64,000 nt of DNA from Ophiosphaerella korrae (Eukaryota; Ascomycota; Dothideomycetes; Pleosporales; Phaeosphaeriaceae), in the NCBI GenBank assembly GCA_028456385.1, contig JALNQF010000034.1:62001-126000 (forward strand), in the 5' to 3' direction. The notes under the pieces were generated by a model that was not told the origin of the DNA, made no database searches, and worked only from the letters and a program-made list of their open reading frames with translations. Made by a program: the position numbers and the translations under genes. Positions 48,104-59,012 of the stretch are shown piece by piece. Numbering within the stretch: position 1 is the stretch's first letter; each line of letters opens with the position of its first letter.

Positions 48104-49089
48104 ATGGCAGCGAAGGATTATTATAGCCAGCGACCCAATGTGCTATACGACCATGATCAACAGCAACATCTTCTTTCTCCAAGCATGTCTTCTCCAGGTA
48201 TACCATCCGGGCCGGCTTCGCCACTGAAACCACTCCATCTACTCTCACACGAACAACACCACAATCCAACGTTTGAAGATTATCAAAATTTAAACACGGC
48301 AGCACGACAAGATACGGTACGCATCATGCACCCATGGCCTGTGTATTAGCATAATAACCGTCACAGGTTCTCAAGACACGTATTCGTCGATTCCGCATAA
48401 TATCTCGCTCGCTCTCCTTCCTCATCTCCATCGCCGTCCTCGTCCCCATCACCATAACCCTCGTGACTTTCCTTCGCACTCAGAATACCTACCGCACCGT
48501 CATCCGAGACGACAAATCCATACAACGCACCGCATGGGCAAAAGATACGCGCGCCTGGCCAACATGGGTGTACTTTGGTGTCGCCGTCTTCTCTGTCGTG
48601 CTCAACTTCGCCACAGTCTTCTCATATAAGTTCGGCGTTGAGCAGGCAAATGTCGCGAGCTATGTGACGTCCACGTTTACGTGGATCGTTATGGGCGGAA
48701 ATTTAATTATTTGGACCACAGCAGCTAGCATGTATAGAGCAGAGAAGGATAAAGGAGGGAAATCCAATGATCTCTGGGGATGGACGTGTAGTGGGCTAGC
48801 GAGGGCGATCCAAAGAGAGTTTGCGGGCGAAGTAAACTTCAATCATCAATGCAACGTGCAGGTACGTGTTTATTCGCTCTTTTTGCTATCGCAGGAGTCG
48901 TTGGGACAGGACATTGAGACTGGGTTGCTGACTTTTGGACAGACTGTGAGCTGGTATATCGGTCTTGTGCAAGCAGGTTCTGCTCTGCTCACAGTCATTA
49001 TCTACGTTTTTGTTTTCATGCGCAGACGGTCGAAGAAGAATTTGAAGTTACAGATGCGACGGAGTGGATTTGAGCCTGGGCGACATTGA
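48104..49089 (+). CDS. Four-transmembrane protein of unknown function
   Basis: Exons 48104-48316, 48367-48861 and 48943-49089 give 284 residues. The N-terminal 75 residues are polar and cytosolic-looking (YDHDQQQHLLSPSMSSPG). Four membrane segments follow: SLSFLISIAVLVPITITLVT, WVYFGVAVFSVVLNFATVFS, STFTWIVMGGNLIIWTTAAS and IGLVQAGSALLTVIIYVFVF; a basic tail ends the protein (RRRSKKNLKLQMRR). The layout resembles MARVEL-type or similar small fungal membrane proteins, but I recognise no family. The second intron is 81 bases, in frame and stop-free, so retention would only insert 27 residues. The ATG at 48104 was preferred to the weaker upstream in-frame start. Confidence 0.8.
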
Positions 49090-49642
49090 GTCTGGAATAT
49101 CCAATATTTGAAACTGTAACGAAAAGCATTTTCCATTTGACCTTCATGAGGGATGAACAGGTGGTGCCGTACTCCGAGGCTCGATTTTAGCCGTCCGACG
49201 CCAGCATGACCATGCCAGCATTACAAACACATCCATGTTACATGATGATACAAGCATTCGACCAAAGCTTCTATGCATTTTAGATCATGCACGGAGACCA
49301 TGCTGCAACGGTCTCGTGTCAGATTATACAAAACAAGAAACGCAGTCATGAATCATGTTGCGTTTTGCCTGTGTCTGGACTCTCATTGGAGCCTGAGGAA
49401 ACAACCACCAACCTTAGGCATAAACAACATCCAACCTCAAGCATAAACAATTTTTTATTTTCGAGCAATGGTCGAATGTCCCATCTCCAGTTGTCCATGT
49501 ATACTTGAATTTAGATATATAAGATCAATCTGAGTAGGCTCCAGCCATTTTGTTTCTGAATATGTAAATGCAATAAGTAACATGCGAATACCCCTACACC
49601 CAGCTTCCATCTCTATTTACAATTCCCCCTGGGTAGAAGCAA
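49090..49642. other. Intergenic between convergent genes
   Basis: 553 bases of AT-rich 3' flank. It holds CAACCTTAGGCATAAACAAC and CAACCTCAAGCATAAACAAT, an imperfect 27-base-spaced duplication around 49410-49450. No gene. Confidence 0.45.
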
Positions 49643-51449
49643 TTAAACAACAATTTTAGTAGTAGCCTCTTCAGCGCCGTTACTTGTGATGGAGGCCAGG
49701 CCCTTGCCTGTCTGACCCTTGACGTAGTCGTTCATCATCTGGGTGATGGGCGCCTGGCCAGCCCACTGCGTTGCCAAAACCATGTCATCGATCATCTTCA
49801 TAGTCATAATTACAGCGCCCTGGGGTGGCTTGGTGTTGCCATACTTGTCCTTGTTGGACTCCTGGCGACGTGCGGGTTTCTTCGCGCCTTCAGGCTTTGC
49901 GGCCTCACCTGCACCAGCCGGTTTACCTGCTGCTCCAGCAGGCTCGGTGGCATTAGCTGCGTTGCTTGCTTCGGGGGTTGGGGCTTGGGCGGCGGGCTGA
50001 GCGGCGGGCTGAGCGGCCTGGGCGCCTTCCATCTTTTGCATTGTAAGGATGAATTCTCCGTCGATCTGGCGGACTGGGATAGCAATGCGCATATTGGTCT
50101 GGTCAAGAACAGCGTTCGCAGCGATAGGTGTGAATGTCGGGGCGAGAAGAAGCTTCTGTGCAACAGGGTTGTTGTTGGTAGTGGGAGTTCCTTGTTGAAC
50201 TTGGCCACCCTGTTGGATTTGACCACCCTGAACCTGTCGAGCGACCATCTTTCGGAAAAGGTCGCGGCCGACACTACGAGCAACTGTGCCGGCAGCTGCA
50301 GCACCACCAAGGTTACCAGTCGCGCCACCAGGATTCTGGAGAACACCACGTTGGGCAACGGCGATAGCAACTTGGCCAGTTGGTGGGACGCCAGCAGCTT
50401 GCATCATCTTCTGGATGCGGACAGCATTAACTATAAATATTAGCACCTTTGCTATTCCAGATAAACAATGCTGTGTACATACTTGGCATCTGAACAACAG
50501 TTACCTGCTGGTTAAGATTAGGCACAACAGCACCTAGATTGGTGGTAACAGAGTATCGGTAGTCGTCTTTGCATTGTGTCAGCACTCCGCCTGTATTTTA
50601 TGAGGAAGAAAATAACTTACTGACGCTGTCTTGGCCCTTAAGACCAGCCAGCATACCTGTGTCGATGCCATCAACAACATCAACATTCATAGTCAATGGT
50701 TGTGTAGCGCGAGTAGACATCCTGAAGCCATCCTGGAACTCGTTCTCCTGGAGGCCAGTGCCTTGAATGGCGACTGAGGTGCCTTGATCGCTGCCGAAAG
50801 GTTGTACGATTGTGTTTGTTTCTACAGTCTGGCGGCCAACAATCATGTATTCGCCGTCTAGTTGGTTACGCTTGACCATACGCACGGTCATATCCGTGCT
50901 TATTCAGGTCAGTGGTGTTTAACTTAGAGTAGATGGAAGTATCATACCTGTTGACGCTTCGCATAGTCTCTTGAATCATCCAAGTCTGTCTGTCTGGGGA
51001 AAGCATGGCAACGTAGGTGTTATCCGGCTGAACAGCGTTCTGTTGGAGGGTCTGCATGTTGATAGCCATTTGCACTTGGCCACCAACCAGATCGGTTGCT
51101 CCATTAGTACTGATGGTCATTGACTGTCCGCTGACAGCAACAAAAGGCTGGCCAGTAGTACCCGTGACTTGATTCGCAGGGATCGCGGGTGTTTGTTGAT
51201 TAACTATTAACTGTTGTTGCTTTTGAGAGAAGGTTTCTACTCTTGAGCGATCCGGAAATTGGAAAGAGTTAAGTTTCATCTATTCATGTCAGTCAATCAT
51301 GCCCAAAAGAAGATAGCAGTTGATCAACTTACATCACCATTGATATTAAGTACTTGATTGAATTGTGCCTGTTGTGTGTCTGCCGACTGTGCCAATGCTG
51401 GCGTACAGCTCAACAAAAGCACAAAAAGGGAAGAGAGAGTACCAGCCAT
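49643..51449 (-). CDS. Secreted protein of unknown function with Ala/Pro/Gln-rich tail
   Basis: Five exons, 51449-51333, 51279-50948, 50898-50621, 50566-50483 and 50430-49643, give 532 residues, all junctions in phase. The start MAGTLSSLFVLLLSCTPALA is a clear signal peptide (cleavage probably near ALA-QS). The mature part has beta-like segments, such as ATDLVGGQVQMAINMQTLQQ, and DGEYMIVGRQTV. A DGEFILTMQ motif later echoes DGEYMIVG, suggesting internal duplication. A low-complexity part follows (AQPAAQPAAQAPTPE; PAGAGEAAKPEGAKKPARR). No catalytic motif, GPI signal or effector-like cysteine pattern is seen. The family is not recognised; an extracellular or cell-wall protein is likely. Confidence 0.85.
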
Positions 51450-52696
51450 CTTGAATAGAATGTATAGCCACCTGGGCTTTCAAAGAGTGATTATGAACAA
51501 GAAGAGAGAAATTAATAACACCAGCGAAGCGGAGACACAAAGAACGACGGAGCCACTGACCAGAATTGCTGCGTATACAGATGCTAATCAGCCGATTGCA
51601 GCAGCAGCGTCTATTATGAAGGTTTTTGCACGGTATAATGGGGCTCCGTATGGTAGACCGGCGCCTCTGAATTCCGCTGGTCAAGTTTCATGGTCATGCT
51701 GCAGAACTGGATAGTCAACGACTCCGTGTTCAAATTTTGCTACCTGATCAGGCAATGGGGCTACAACTCCAATGTGATGCCAACGCTACGCATAATAAAA
51801 TGCCGCTTAGTCGATGGTGCAGGACAGCAAAACCAGGGCCTCATGCATGCCAAGAGCCGGCGATATGCAGACCCGTGGGGTGACGTTGCTTGTCTGAGCA
51901 GAGGTAGTTTCAGAGAGAAGTAGAACAGTTTAGTTTAGTGTTTCGTAACAAAAGGAAGAGCTTCAGAAGCGATAGTACACACCAAAAGAGCAGAGCTTCA
52001 CAATGCCATGATGACACAAGTGGCTGGAAACGAGTGGGTTCTTTTTCGGAGATGTGTGAAGCATCCGGACATAGTCAATACTCTCCAGTCAGAATATATT
52101 TCGGTCTGTATCTTGAAAGTCGATAATCGCCTCGAGATATATGGCCACTTTGTGGTAAGTAACACGGCACGGGATAAATCGTCCGGTTCATAGGCCAAGG
52201 CCCATGCGTCGTTGCCACAGTCTACAGAACCGAGCGTTGAAGAACCTAATACTTAGCTTTGGATTTGGAGGGCTTTTCCCTGAAGCGGGGTTCAACGGTA
52301 AAACGGAATCATCAAACATTGATGTTTAGAATGGTGTTTTATGATAAGCTTTATCGCACGGTGTATTTTGTTCTCGGCGATTTAAGCTTCGACTAGTTTG
52401 GGATTGGCTAAGCGCATATCGATCGTAAACACTAGTCTACACAGTTCAAACTGGTAATGATGATTGGGCAATGCTACGATGGTACCATGCTGTGCATGAT
52501 GTTTTTGGACCTGCCTATATCATGAATTCCACAGATATCATCGTACCAGAGTGAAAAAGGTCATCAAAGACCAAATACTATATTCTAGTGCATGCGAACA
52601 CATCCATAAGATCCATACCTACAGAGCACCCAGTAGAAGGGACTAATCTTTCTTTTCTAGCACGAACTTGGCCTACCTAACAGGTATATAGAGGCA
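51450..52696. other. Intergenic, 1.25 kb
   Basis: Lies between the secreted-protein start and the adenylosuccinate synthetase stop, both minus strand. Short frames on both strands lack support. AT-rich near 52200-52600. No RNA gene recognised. Confidence 0.45.
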
Positions 52697-54027
52697 CTAT
52701 ACCTTTCCTGATCTCGTGATCATGTGGTCTCGCCCGGGTCCTACACCAATCCACTTGACTTTGACGCCTACAAAATCCTCAATGTACTCAACGTACTTGC
52801 GTGCCGCAAACGGGAGATCGATGTAGCTTTTCGCGCCGGTTGTGGGCTTCTTCCATCCTGGCAGGGTTTCATACTGCACCTCGACCTGGGCAAGGTGGTC
52901 AGGATTTGAAGGAAAGCCTTCAAGTACTTGGCCGTTGAGCGAGTACGATGTAGCAATCTTGAGCTCATCAAAGTCGTCGAGAACATCTAGCTTGGTGAGG
53001 TTGATGGCAGTGTAGTCGTTGCAGGCATGGGAGTGCTTCACGACGACAAGGTCTAACCACCCGCAGCGACGCTTACGCCCGGTGGTTACACCTACCTCGT
53101 GGCCCACAGATTGTAGCTTCTCGCCAAATTCGTTAAGTTGCTCGGTGGGGAAAGGACCTGACCCGACGCGTGTGGTATATGCCTTCACAACACCAATGAC
53201 TTCGGTAAGTGATCGCCAGCCAAGTGTCAGGCCAGTGAGCACGCCACCTAGACCAGTGTTTGACGATGTGACGAAGGGGTAGGTTCCGTAGTCGATGTCT
53301 AGCATGAGGGCATTGGCACCCTCAACCAAGATCTTAGCCTTTTTTTCTTTGGCAGAGGCGAGTAAGGGTATTTGATCGACAACGTATGGCGCAAGCTTTT
53401 CGCGGAGAACCTGGAGATTTTATTTAGGTTTTGATACGTCAGACTCATTTGGGCCATTCTCACTTTGAACTTCTCGAGTTCTTCTTTCGGATCGTATTTC
53501 AACAAGTCGCCAAAGCGCTTCTGATAGCCCAAGACGATTCGGTTAAATTTTTGTTCAAACGCTTCCTCATCAAAGAGATCACACATGCGCAGCCCGCTCC
53601 GGGTCATTTTGGTGCTGTAGGTTGGGCCAATGCCCTTTTTGGTGGTGCCGATGAAGCCCTGGCCCAGCTCGACCTCCTCTAAGCCATCCACCTGTTGGTG
53701 GATGTCGAAGACAACATGCGCGCGATCGGAAATATAGATGCGGCCCTCGGTGTTCAGGCCATGCTTGTCCAGCGCCTCCAACTCCTTGAAGAAACTGGGG
53801 ATGTGGACGACACAGCCGCTTCCAATGACATTGATGCAATTGGGGTTGACTAAGCCAGATGGGAGGATGTGGAAGTCGTAGGTGATGCCGTTGGCGACAA
53901 TAGTATGGCCGGCGTTGTTACCGCCCTGAGCGCGGCAGCAAATTTCCGATTCGTGAGCGAGGATATCCGCAAGTTTGCCCTTGCCTTCGTCGCCCCATTG
54001 GGCGCCGAGAACAACGGTGACGGACAT
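52697..54027 (-). CDS. ade12: Adenylosuccinate synthetase
   Basis: Joins IMP and aspartate using GTP, the first committed step to AMP, in the cytosol. Exons 54027-53464 and 53410-52697 give 425 residues, the usual length. [19 protein letters not shown] is the GTP and IMP loop with the catalytic Asp; [10 protein letters not shown] carries the catalytic His. [36 protein letters not shown] and [11 protein letters not shown] are further family signatures. Splicing continues [18 protein letters not shown]. The assignment is unambiguous. Confidence 0.97.
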
Positions 54028-54232
54028 GTTGGGCGAAGCGTGGAGAGATCAATTGCGGGCGCAGCAAGTTTGGAGTTGCGGCTCCTTTGCCCCACTATGA
54101 TTCACTGCCCCGCCATGCCGGCGCGATTTCGTAATCAGCAATCTTCGCAATCTTAGCGGAAGCTACTTTGCTTCATTTATCGACTATTTTATTGATTGAT
54201 TGATCCATCCGTGCATCCACTATCATACGGCT

Positions 54233-55048
54233 CTACAAAGCAATTGCTGCAAATCCAGCAACCACTACGGTTGCCAGCCCAGCCCAAAAGGCGGTACCGC
54301 CAACTTGCAAACCCCGTGCAGCACCTGGGGACGGCTGAGGAGAACTTGAGTTCCTCGCAGCACTCTCAGTCGGCCTAGCAGGGGGGAAAGTCGTCGTTGG
54401 CGTACTGGACAGATTCTGGACGCGAATGTAATTTGCCGCAAGCGCCTGTCCCAACCCAACATCCCTCACGAACTGGCTCGTGTCGAATCCCACCCGGTTC
54501 TGAGCCAAATCCGCGTACTTGGCCGGAATAGTGAAGTTTGCGGGCTGGGGGAAGAGAACAAAGGTGTAGCTATGCGGTACATCGCCTACGGGAGGCGACG
54601 GCTGTAAATACGGAACCTGACCGATGGGCGCAATGAGGGGCGACGAGCCTGATGCGTCGTTGCTTCCGATCAGGACATTGGTTGCCAGCCAGTGGATGAG
54701 TTGGACTCGAGTGCCATTACGAGGAACGTCAAGGTCGACCATAAGGAGGACCCCAAAACGAGAGCCGCTTTCGCCCGCGCTCCATACTGGCGTGCTGATG
54801 TTTGGCGGCTGCGCGGTTTCTGCACAAAGTTAGGCACCAAACGAAGCAGGACAGCTCACACTGCAATGAGCCAGACTGGAGCATGGCTACGTACCACCAC
54901 GCGGAATCAACTCTCCTGGGGGAGACACGGTATTGTTGCCGAACACTACGGTAAGCGACTGCGAGGCTGAGATGGGAAAGCCGGGCGCGACTTGCGCCTG
55001 CGCAAACGCAAGCAACGAGCTAAAGCAGAGAATCGCCTTGCCTAGCAT
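54233..55048 (-). CDS. GPI-anchored PEBP-like secreted protein
   Basis: Exons 55048-54895 and 54819-54233 give 246 residues. The start MLGKAILCFSSLLAFAQAQV is a signal peptide. The PEBP core is partly visible in LLMVDLDVPRNGTRVQLIHW and PHSYTFVLFPQPANF, matching D-x-D-x-P and the ligand-site region of the phosphatidylethanolamine-binding family. The C-terminal end is Ser/Thr/Pro-rich (TPTTTFPPARPTESA), then a hydrophobic tail GTAFWAGLATVVVAGFAAIA, the classic GPI-attachment layout. Fungal members of this type are cell-surface proteins of unclear function. NNT and NFT sequons suggest N-glycosylation. Confidence 0.85.
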
Positions 55049-55468
55049 TTTGAACAAATATCAGGAAGAATTGATATTGGATTGCCTTTCAGGGCGATTT
55101 GTGTTGCTATATGGGTATCCTGGTGAGGTACGCGTCGTTGCATTGTGAACATGCAGCTTCAGCCACTAGCGTGGTCATGACGTAGACCAAGACGCCTGCC
55201 GTGCAGCGTCCATTGGTTTGACCTACGGAGGATATGTACCTTTTTGCGACATCGTACTATGCCTCTAGGAGTAGCTGCTCAAAGTTTGTAAGATATGTCC
55301 TTCGCACGTTGAAAGATATGCGAAGCTGTATGGTTATGGGATATCAGCCACAAAATGCAGATCGACTTGAATTCTTCTTGAACAAGGAGACGCACGATGC
55401 TCGTTAGAAAATATTAAATTTGTTGCAATAGCTCTTCTCTAGAGTAACCCGATAAACCCAATTAAAGG
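55049..55468. other. Intergenic, PEBP-like promoter
   Basis: 420 bases between the PEBP-like start and the GST stop, both minus strand. AT-rich; no gene seen. Confidence 0.45.
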
Positions 55469-56331
55469 CTAGGGTATTGCTCTTCCAGCTCTAATAGCCT
55501 TCGCCGCCTCGCTCTGTGCCTTGTCTTCAGCATACCGCTGATAAATAGGCAAATAGTATTTCCTCTCACTCAAAGTCTCTTTAACACTCTTTCTCTCCTC
55601 AATTTCTTTCTCCCATGTCCTCCACCTCTTCCAGATCTGCTCGTCATCGCCGCCATCGCCTTCCTTGGGAATGCCTACGCCACCCTTGAAGTGATCCAAC
55701 ACCCACAAACGGGTGAGCCAGGGAGCAACGGCGACATCAACAAGACTCAATTCTTTGCCTAAGAAAAACGGACCTTCAGGATCCATTTCCTTAGTAAACT
55801 CTTTCAGATGATTGAGAAACTCTTGTTGCTTTTCCTTCTTTCCCTCATCGCCTTGGTGTTGCAAGAAGCGATGGTACGCTGGAACAATGCGGCTTCCCAC
55901 ATAATCAATCCAGATGCGTGCTCGAGCACGGGCATATGGGTCTTTAGGTAGGAGATGTGGGGTGTGGTCGGGGAATGCCTCCTCCACGAATTCACAGAGT
56001 ATGCTGCTTTCATATAGTGGCTTGTCTTGGTATTGTAGCGTTGGAACTAGCCCTCTAGGGTTGAGATCCAGGAGCGATCGTGGCTTATCGTATGGATTGA
56101 CTTCGCAATACTGGTAGTCGATGTTTTTCTCCTGGAGAACGATCCAAACACGCTGGACAAATGGACAGAACCAACCAGAGAACAACTTCAGAGGATGTTC
56201 GGCAGAATGGCTCTGACTGCATTAACTTTATTGCGTCATTTGAGTAAACTTGGGTATACTTTGACTGTTTGAGCCGCGAGACTAGTTGCCTTGGGATGGA
56301 CGTCAGCGTCAGGATGAGAGGATTTGCTCAT
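55469..56331 (-). CDS. Glutathione S-transferase, omega-like
   Basis: Exons 56331-56260 and 56212-55469 give 271 residues. Exon 1 codes MSKSSHPDADVHPKATSLAA and QTVK; splicing gives SHSAEHPLKLFSGWFCPFVQ. The FCPF motif places a catalytic cysteine, as in omega and related thiol-transferase GSTs, rather than Tyr or Ser. The thioredoxin-fold half ends with VPTLQYQDKPLYESSILCEF (glutathione-binding ES). The C-terminal helical half has PFFLGKELSLVDVAVAPWLT (N-capping region). Likely cytosolic: dehydroascorbate or glutathione-conjugate reduction. It shares a promoter with a quinone oxidoreductase-like gene, suggesting joint stress regulation. Confidence 0.92.
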
Positions 56332-56783
56332 AGTTATTGTGTGATGCTGGCAATTGATTATCGTTCGTAGGATGGACTTATGATACTCTGTTAGTTGTGT
56401 AATAGCAATAGCGGGGTAGCTAGCAAGCCTCACCTTTTACTGTAGAAACCCCTGCTTCTAAGGGCGTCTTTAGCTTTTACTACTTACTTCAACTGAGGAA
56501 GTAGCCGTCAAGCTAAGGGCGATCCAAAGTTAAGTACTACTACGTGATTGTGAGAAAACCACCCGAGTGGCCGACTGCCGATGACGTGCAGTGTGTGTAA
56601 GCATTAATACTCCATACCAGCAAGCCGGGATTACGTTAGAGTTGAGAGTCGGTATCTCGGGTTTTACCTACTAGACGTGTGGGCAATAATAGCACCATAT
56701 AAGTAAGCGTGACGTGACCGGCAATTGCACCGCACTTCGTGCACTCGATTCGCAGCCGCCCACATTCCTCTGGACTTACTAAG
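56332..56783. promoter_or_regulatory. Divergent promoter, GST / MDR oxidoreductase, with three ACGTG cores
   Basis: 452 bases between outward-facing starts. TACGTGA at 56541-56547, TGACGTG at 56582-56588 and TGACGTGA at 56710-56717 all share ACGTG, the core bound by CREB/ATF-type bZIP factors. Stress-response control of the two detoxification-type genes is inference. Confidence 0.5.
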
Positions 56784-57749
56784 ATGCACGCGGTCATTCG
56801 CACAGGGCCTTTAAAAACGCTGGCGCTCGATACCGCATACCCGGACCCAACAGTAAACGAATTTCCATATAATTACATCGTCCAGACCAAAGCCATAGCC
56901 TTGACTAGGGGCGAACTTACCTGGCCTGAGCCTCTGGAATCAGATATTCCGATTCCAGGGTATGATCTGGCAGGCATTGTGGTTGCCGTGCCACAAGTTC
57001 CTGGTACTACTGCTTATAGGCTTGGAGATGAAGTCTATGGGCTCACAAGCTTTTCTAAGCAGGGTAACTCCCGGCAATTGACTGTTGTCGACCAACAAGA
57101 GCTTAGCCTGAAGCCAAAGAATCTTAGCTGGGTAGAGGCTGCTACTGTACCTCTAAGCGCGCTGAGTGCATTCCAAGGGTTGTTTACTAAGGGAAGCCTT
57201 AAACCTCCTGGTACGGGTACAAACGATGGTAGAAGAGTGCTAGTGACTGCGGCATCTGGGGGTGTAGGAATATGGGCTATCCAATTAGCTAAACTAGCTG
57301 GAGCCAATGTCGTTGGGACCTGCGGCCCGTCCAATATTGAGTTTGTGAAGAGTCTTGGTGCACATACGGTGTTGGATTACACGAACACAGATCTGTTGGA
57401 TTGGGTCAAGGAGGATCCTCATGAACGAGCTTTTGACTTGGTCCTTGATTGCATCGGCGGGCAAACGCTCACGGACGCGTGGAGGTGTATAAAAAGGGAG
57501 GGTATGATTATTAGTATTGCCGAGCCCGCGGACTCCAAGAAGCCGAGCGACGGAGTAGCAGAGGGAGTACGTGGAGTATGGTTCATTGTCGAACCCAGTT
57601 CCGATCAGCTGAGGAAGATTACCGACTTGATCGAACAAGACAAGTGTAAAGTTCAGGTTGATCAAGTATTCGCACTTGACCAGTATAAAGCGGCATTTGA
57701 GCGACTCGAAGGGGGTCATGCAAAAGGCAAAGTCATTTTGAAGGTATGA
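56784..57749 (+). CDS. Quinone oxidoreductase-like MDR dehydrogenase
   Basis: Zinc-independent medium-chain dehydrogenase/reductase, NADPH-dependent. Single exon of 321 residues from the ATG at 56784; the earlier in-frame codon at 56739 is GTG. It has the GroES-like N-terminus (DIPIPGYDLAGIVVAV; YRLGDEVYGLT), then the Rossmann part VLVTAASGGVGIWAIQLAKL (AxxGGVG) and DLVLDCIGGQTLTDAW. It lacks the catalytic and structural zinc cysteines of alcohol dehydrogenases. Family members reduce quinones or enones; some serve in secondary metabolism, but no core gene is near. Divergent from GST. Confidence 0.92.
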   Translation: MHAVIRTGPLKTLALDTAYPDPTVNEFPYNYIVQTKAIALTRGELTWPEPLESDIPIPGYDLAGIVVAVPQVPGTTAYRLGDEVYGLTSFSKQGNSRQLTVVDQQELSLKPKNLSWVEAATVPLSALSAFQGLFTKGSLKPPGTGTNDGRRVLVTAASGGVGIWAIQLAKLAGANVVGTCGPSNIEFVKSLGAHTVLDYTNTDLLDWVKEDPHERAFDLVLDCIGGQTLTDAWRCIKREGMIISIAEPADSKKPSDGVAEGVRGVWFIVEPSSDQLRKITDLIEQDKCKVQVDQVFALDQYKAAFERLEGGHAKGKVILKV

Positions 57750-59012
57750 TACTTCTTGGGATTGTGAGAAGCGGGGGTGGGCCGCATGAATATTTTGATT
57801 GGTATTCGAATGTATGGTTGATAAGTCTTACTACCTGTCGATGATGACCTGTATGTACGATCATGGATAGTATGCTGGTGAGTTGGCTGCTGTGGCTGCA
57901 ATACAGGTCGGCTCCTCTAAAAGCGATATTCCGATGCATATGTAGTATCTACTGATGTTTTTCAGTTCGTGACTCAAGATGGTCTGCCCGGGTATTCTAT
58001 GCACATCAGACGACAGCTGGGGGTCGATTGCAGTTGACGATACAGCTATCATCCCGACCCTCCATTTCACAAGGTCGGCAAGGACTCGTATATTGACGCA
58101 AGCCTTGCCAATGGTCCGAACTCGGTAGAAGCATGCACGTGAGTGCGTTGGTTCCGTGCCAATGGGTCACATATTAGTCAATGCTCGTACGAGGCGCTTC
58201 CTGTTGTCAAACACAATAGAAACAAAGCTCAGGTTGCTGCTCCATACTCGGATAAAGGTGCATCTTGGGGCATAATGGATATCACAAATTGTCTGGAAAC
58301 TTCACCACAGTATTTACGTGTATGTTTGCGCAGTCTCATTTTTCATCATAAGCAGCAGTCAGCCGGAAGTGACCGGAACGCAATTGCACAGCAGTCTGCA
58401 TAGAGTATGTAACGTACATTAGGCGAAAGCGCTAAAGAAAAGCTTAAGTGCCACAAGGCACGGTTCAGATGACGTTGGCCTTCATGGTGGCCAATCATAG
58501 ATATGGCATTGGAGTTGGCAAAGGGCGCATTCCTCGGATATATTCTTGGGAAGGCCGAGAGCGGGGGGTCCTAAGGTAAATTGTCTCTTGTTGTTGGTAC
58601 GTCCTCGCGTCACACCACCTTTTGCATGGGTTGAAGGTATTTTTGCCGCTGCAAGCCCCGCATCATCTTGTACCTTGAACTGTATCTGATTGCGAGCATG
58701 AGGTGATCCGAGGGTAGTGACTAAACGTAGAACGTCGGCCTAACTAGGGTTTATAAACATTCGTGAGCGGCAACAGGGTAGCTCGCCCCACTTTTTGCAG
58801 ACCCGAGCTCCCGTTAGAGCCGAGATATTGCAGTGGTAGCAGCATCACGTTTGGGCTGACAAACATGTTGTGATGACCCAGGCATCAGATTTCAGGCTTC
58901 CGAAACTTCCGGGGCAGTAGTGATAAGATGGCAGTGCCTACTCAAGAGTGAACATAATAAATGTTATCTCTCTTACCCGGCTTCAAGGGCACACCATAAT
59001 TCAGCTTGACAC
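57750..59012. other. Intergenic, 1.26 kb upstream of the ytp1-like gene
   Basis: Contains a CCAAT at 58491-58495, about 520 bases before the next start. Short frames, such as 58143-58403, lack support. No RNA or repeat recognised. Confidence 0.45.
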
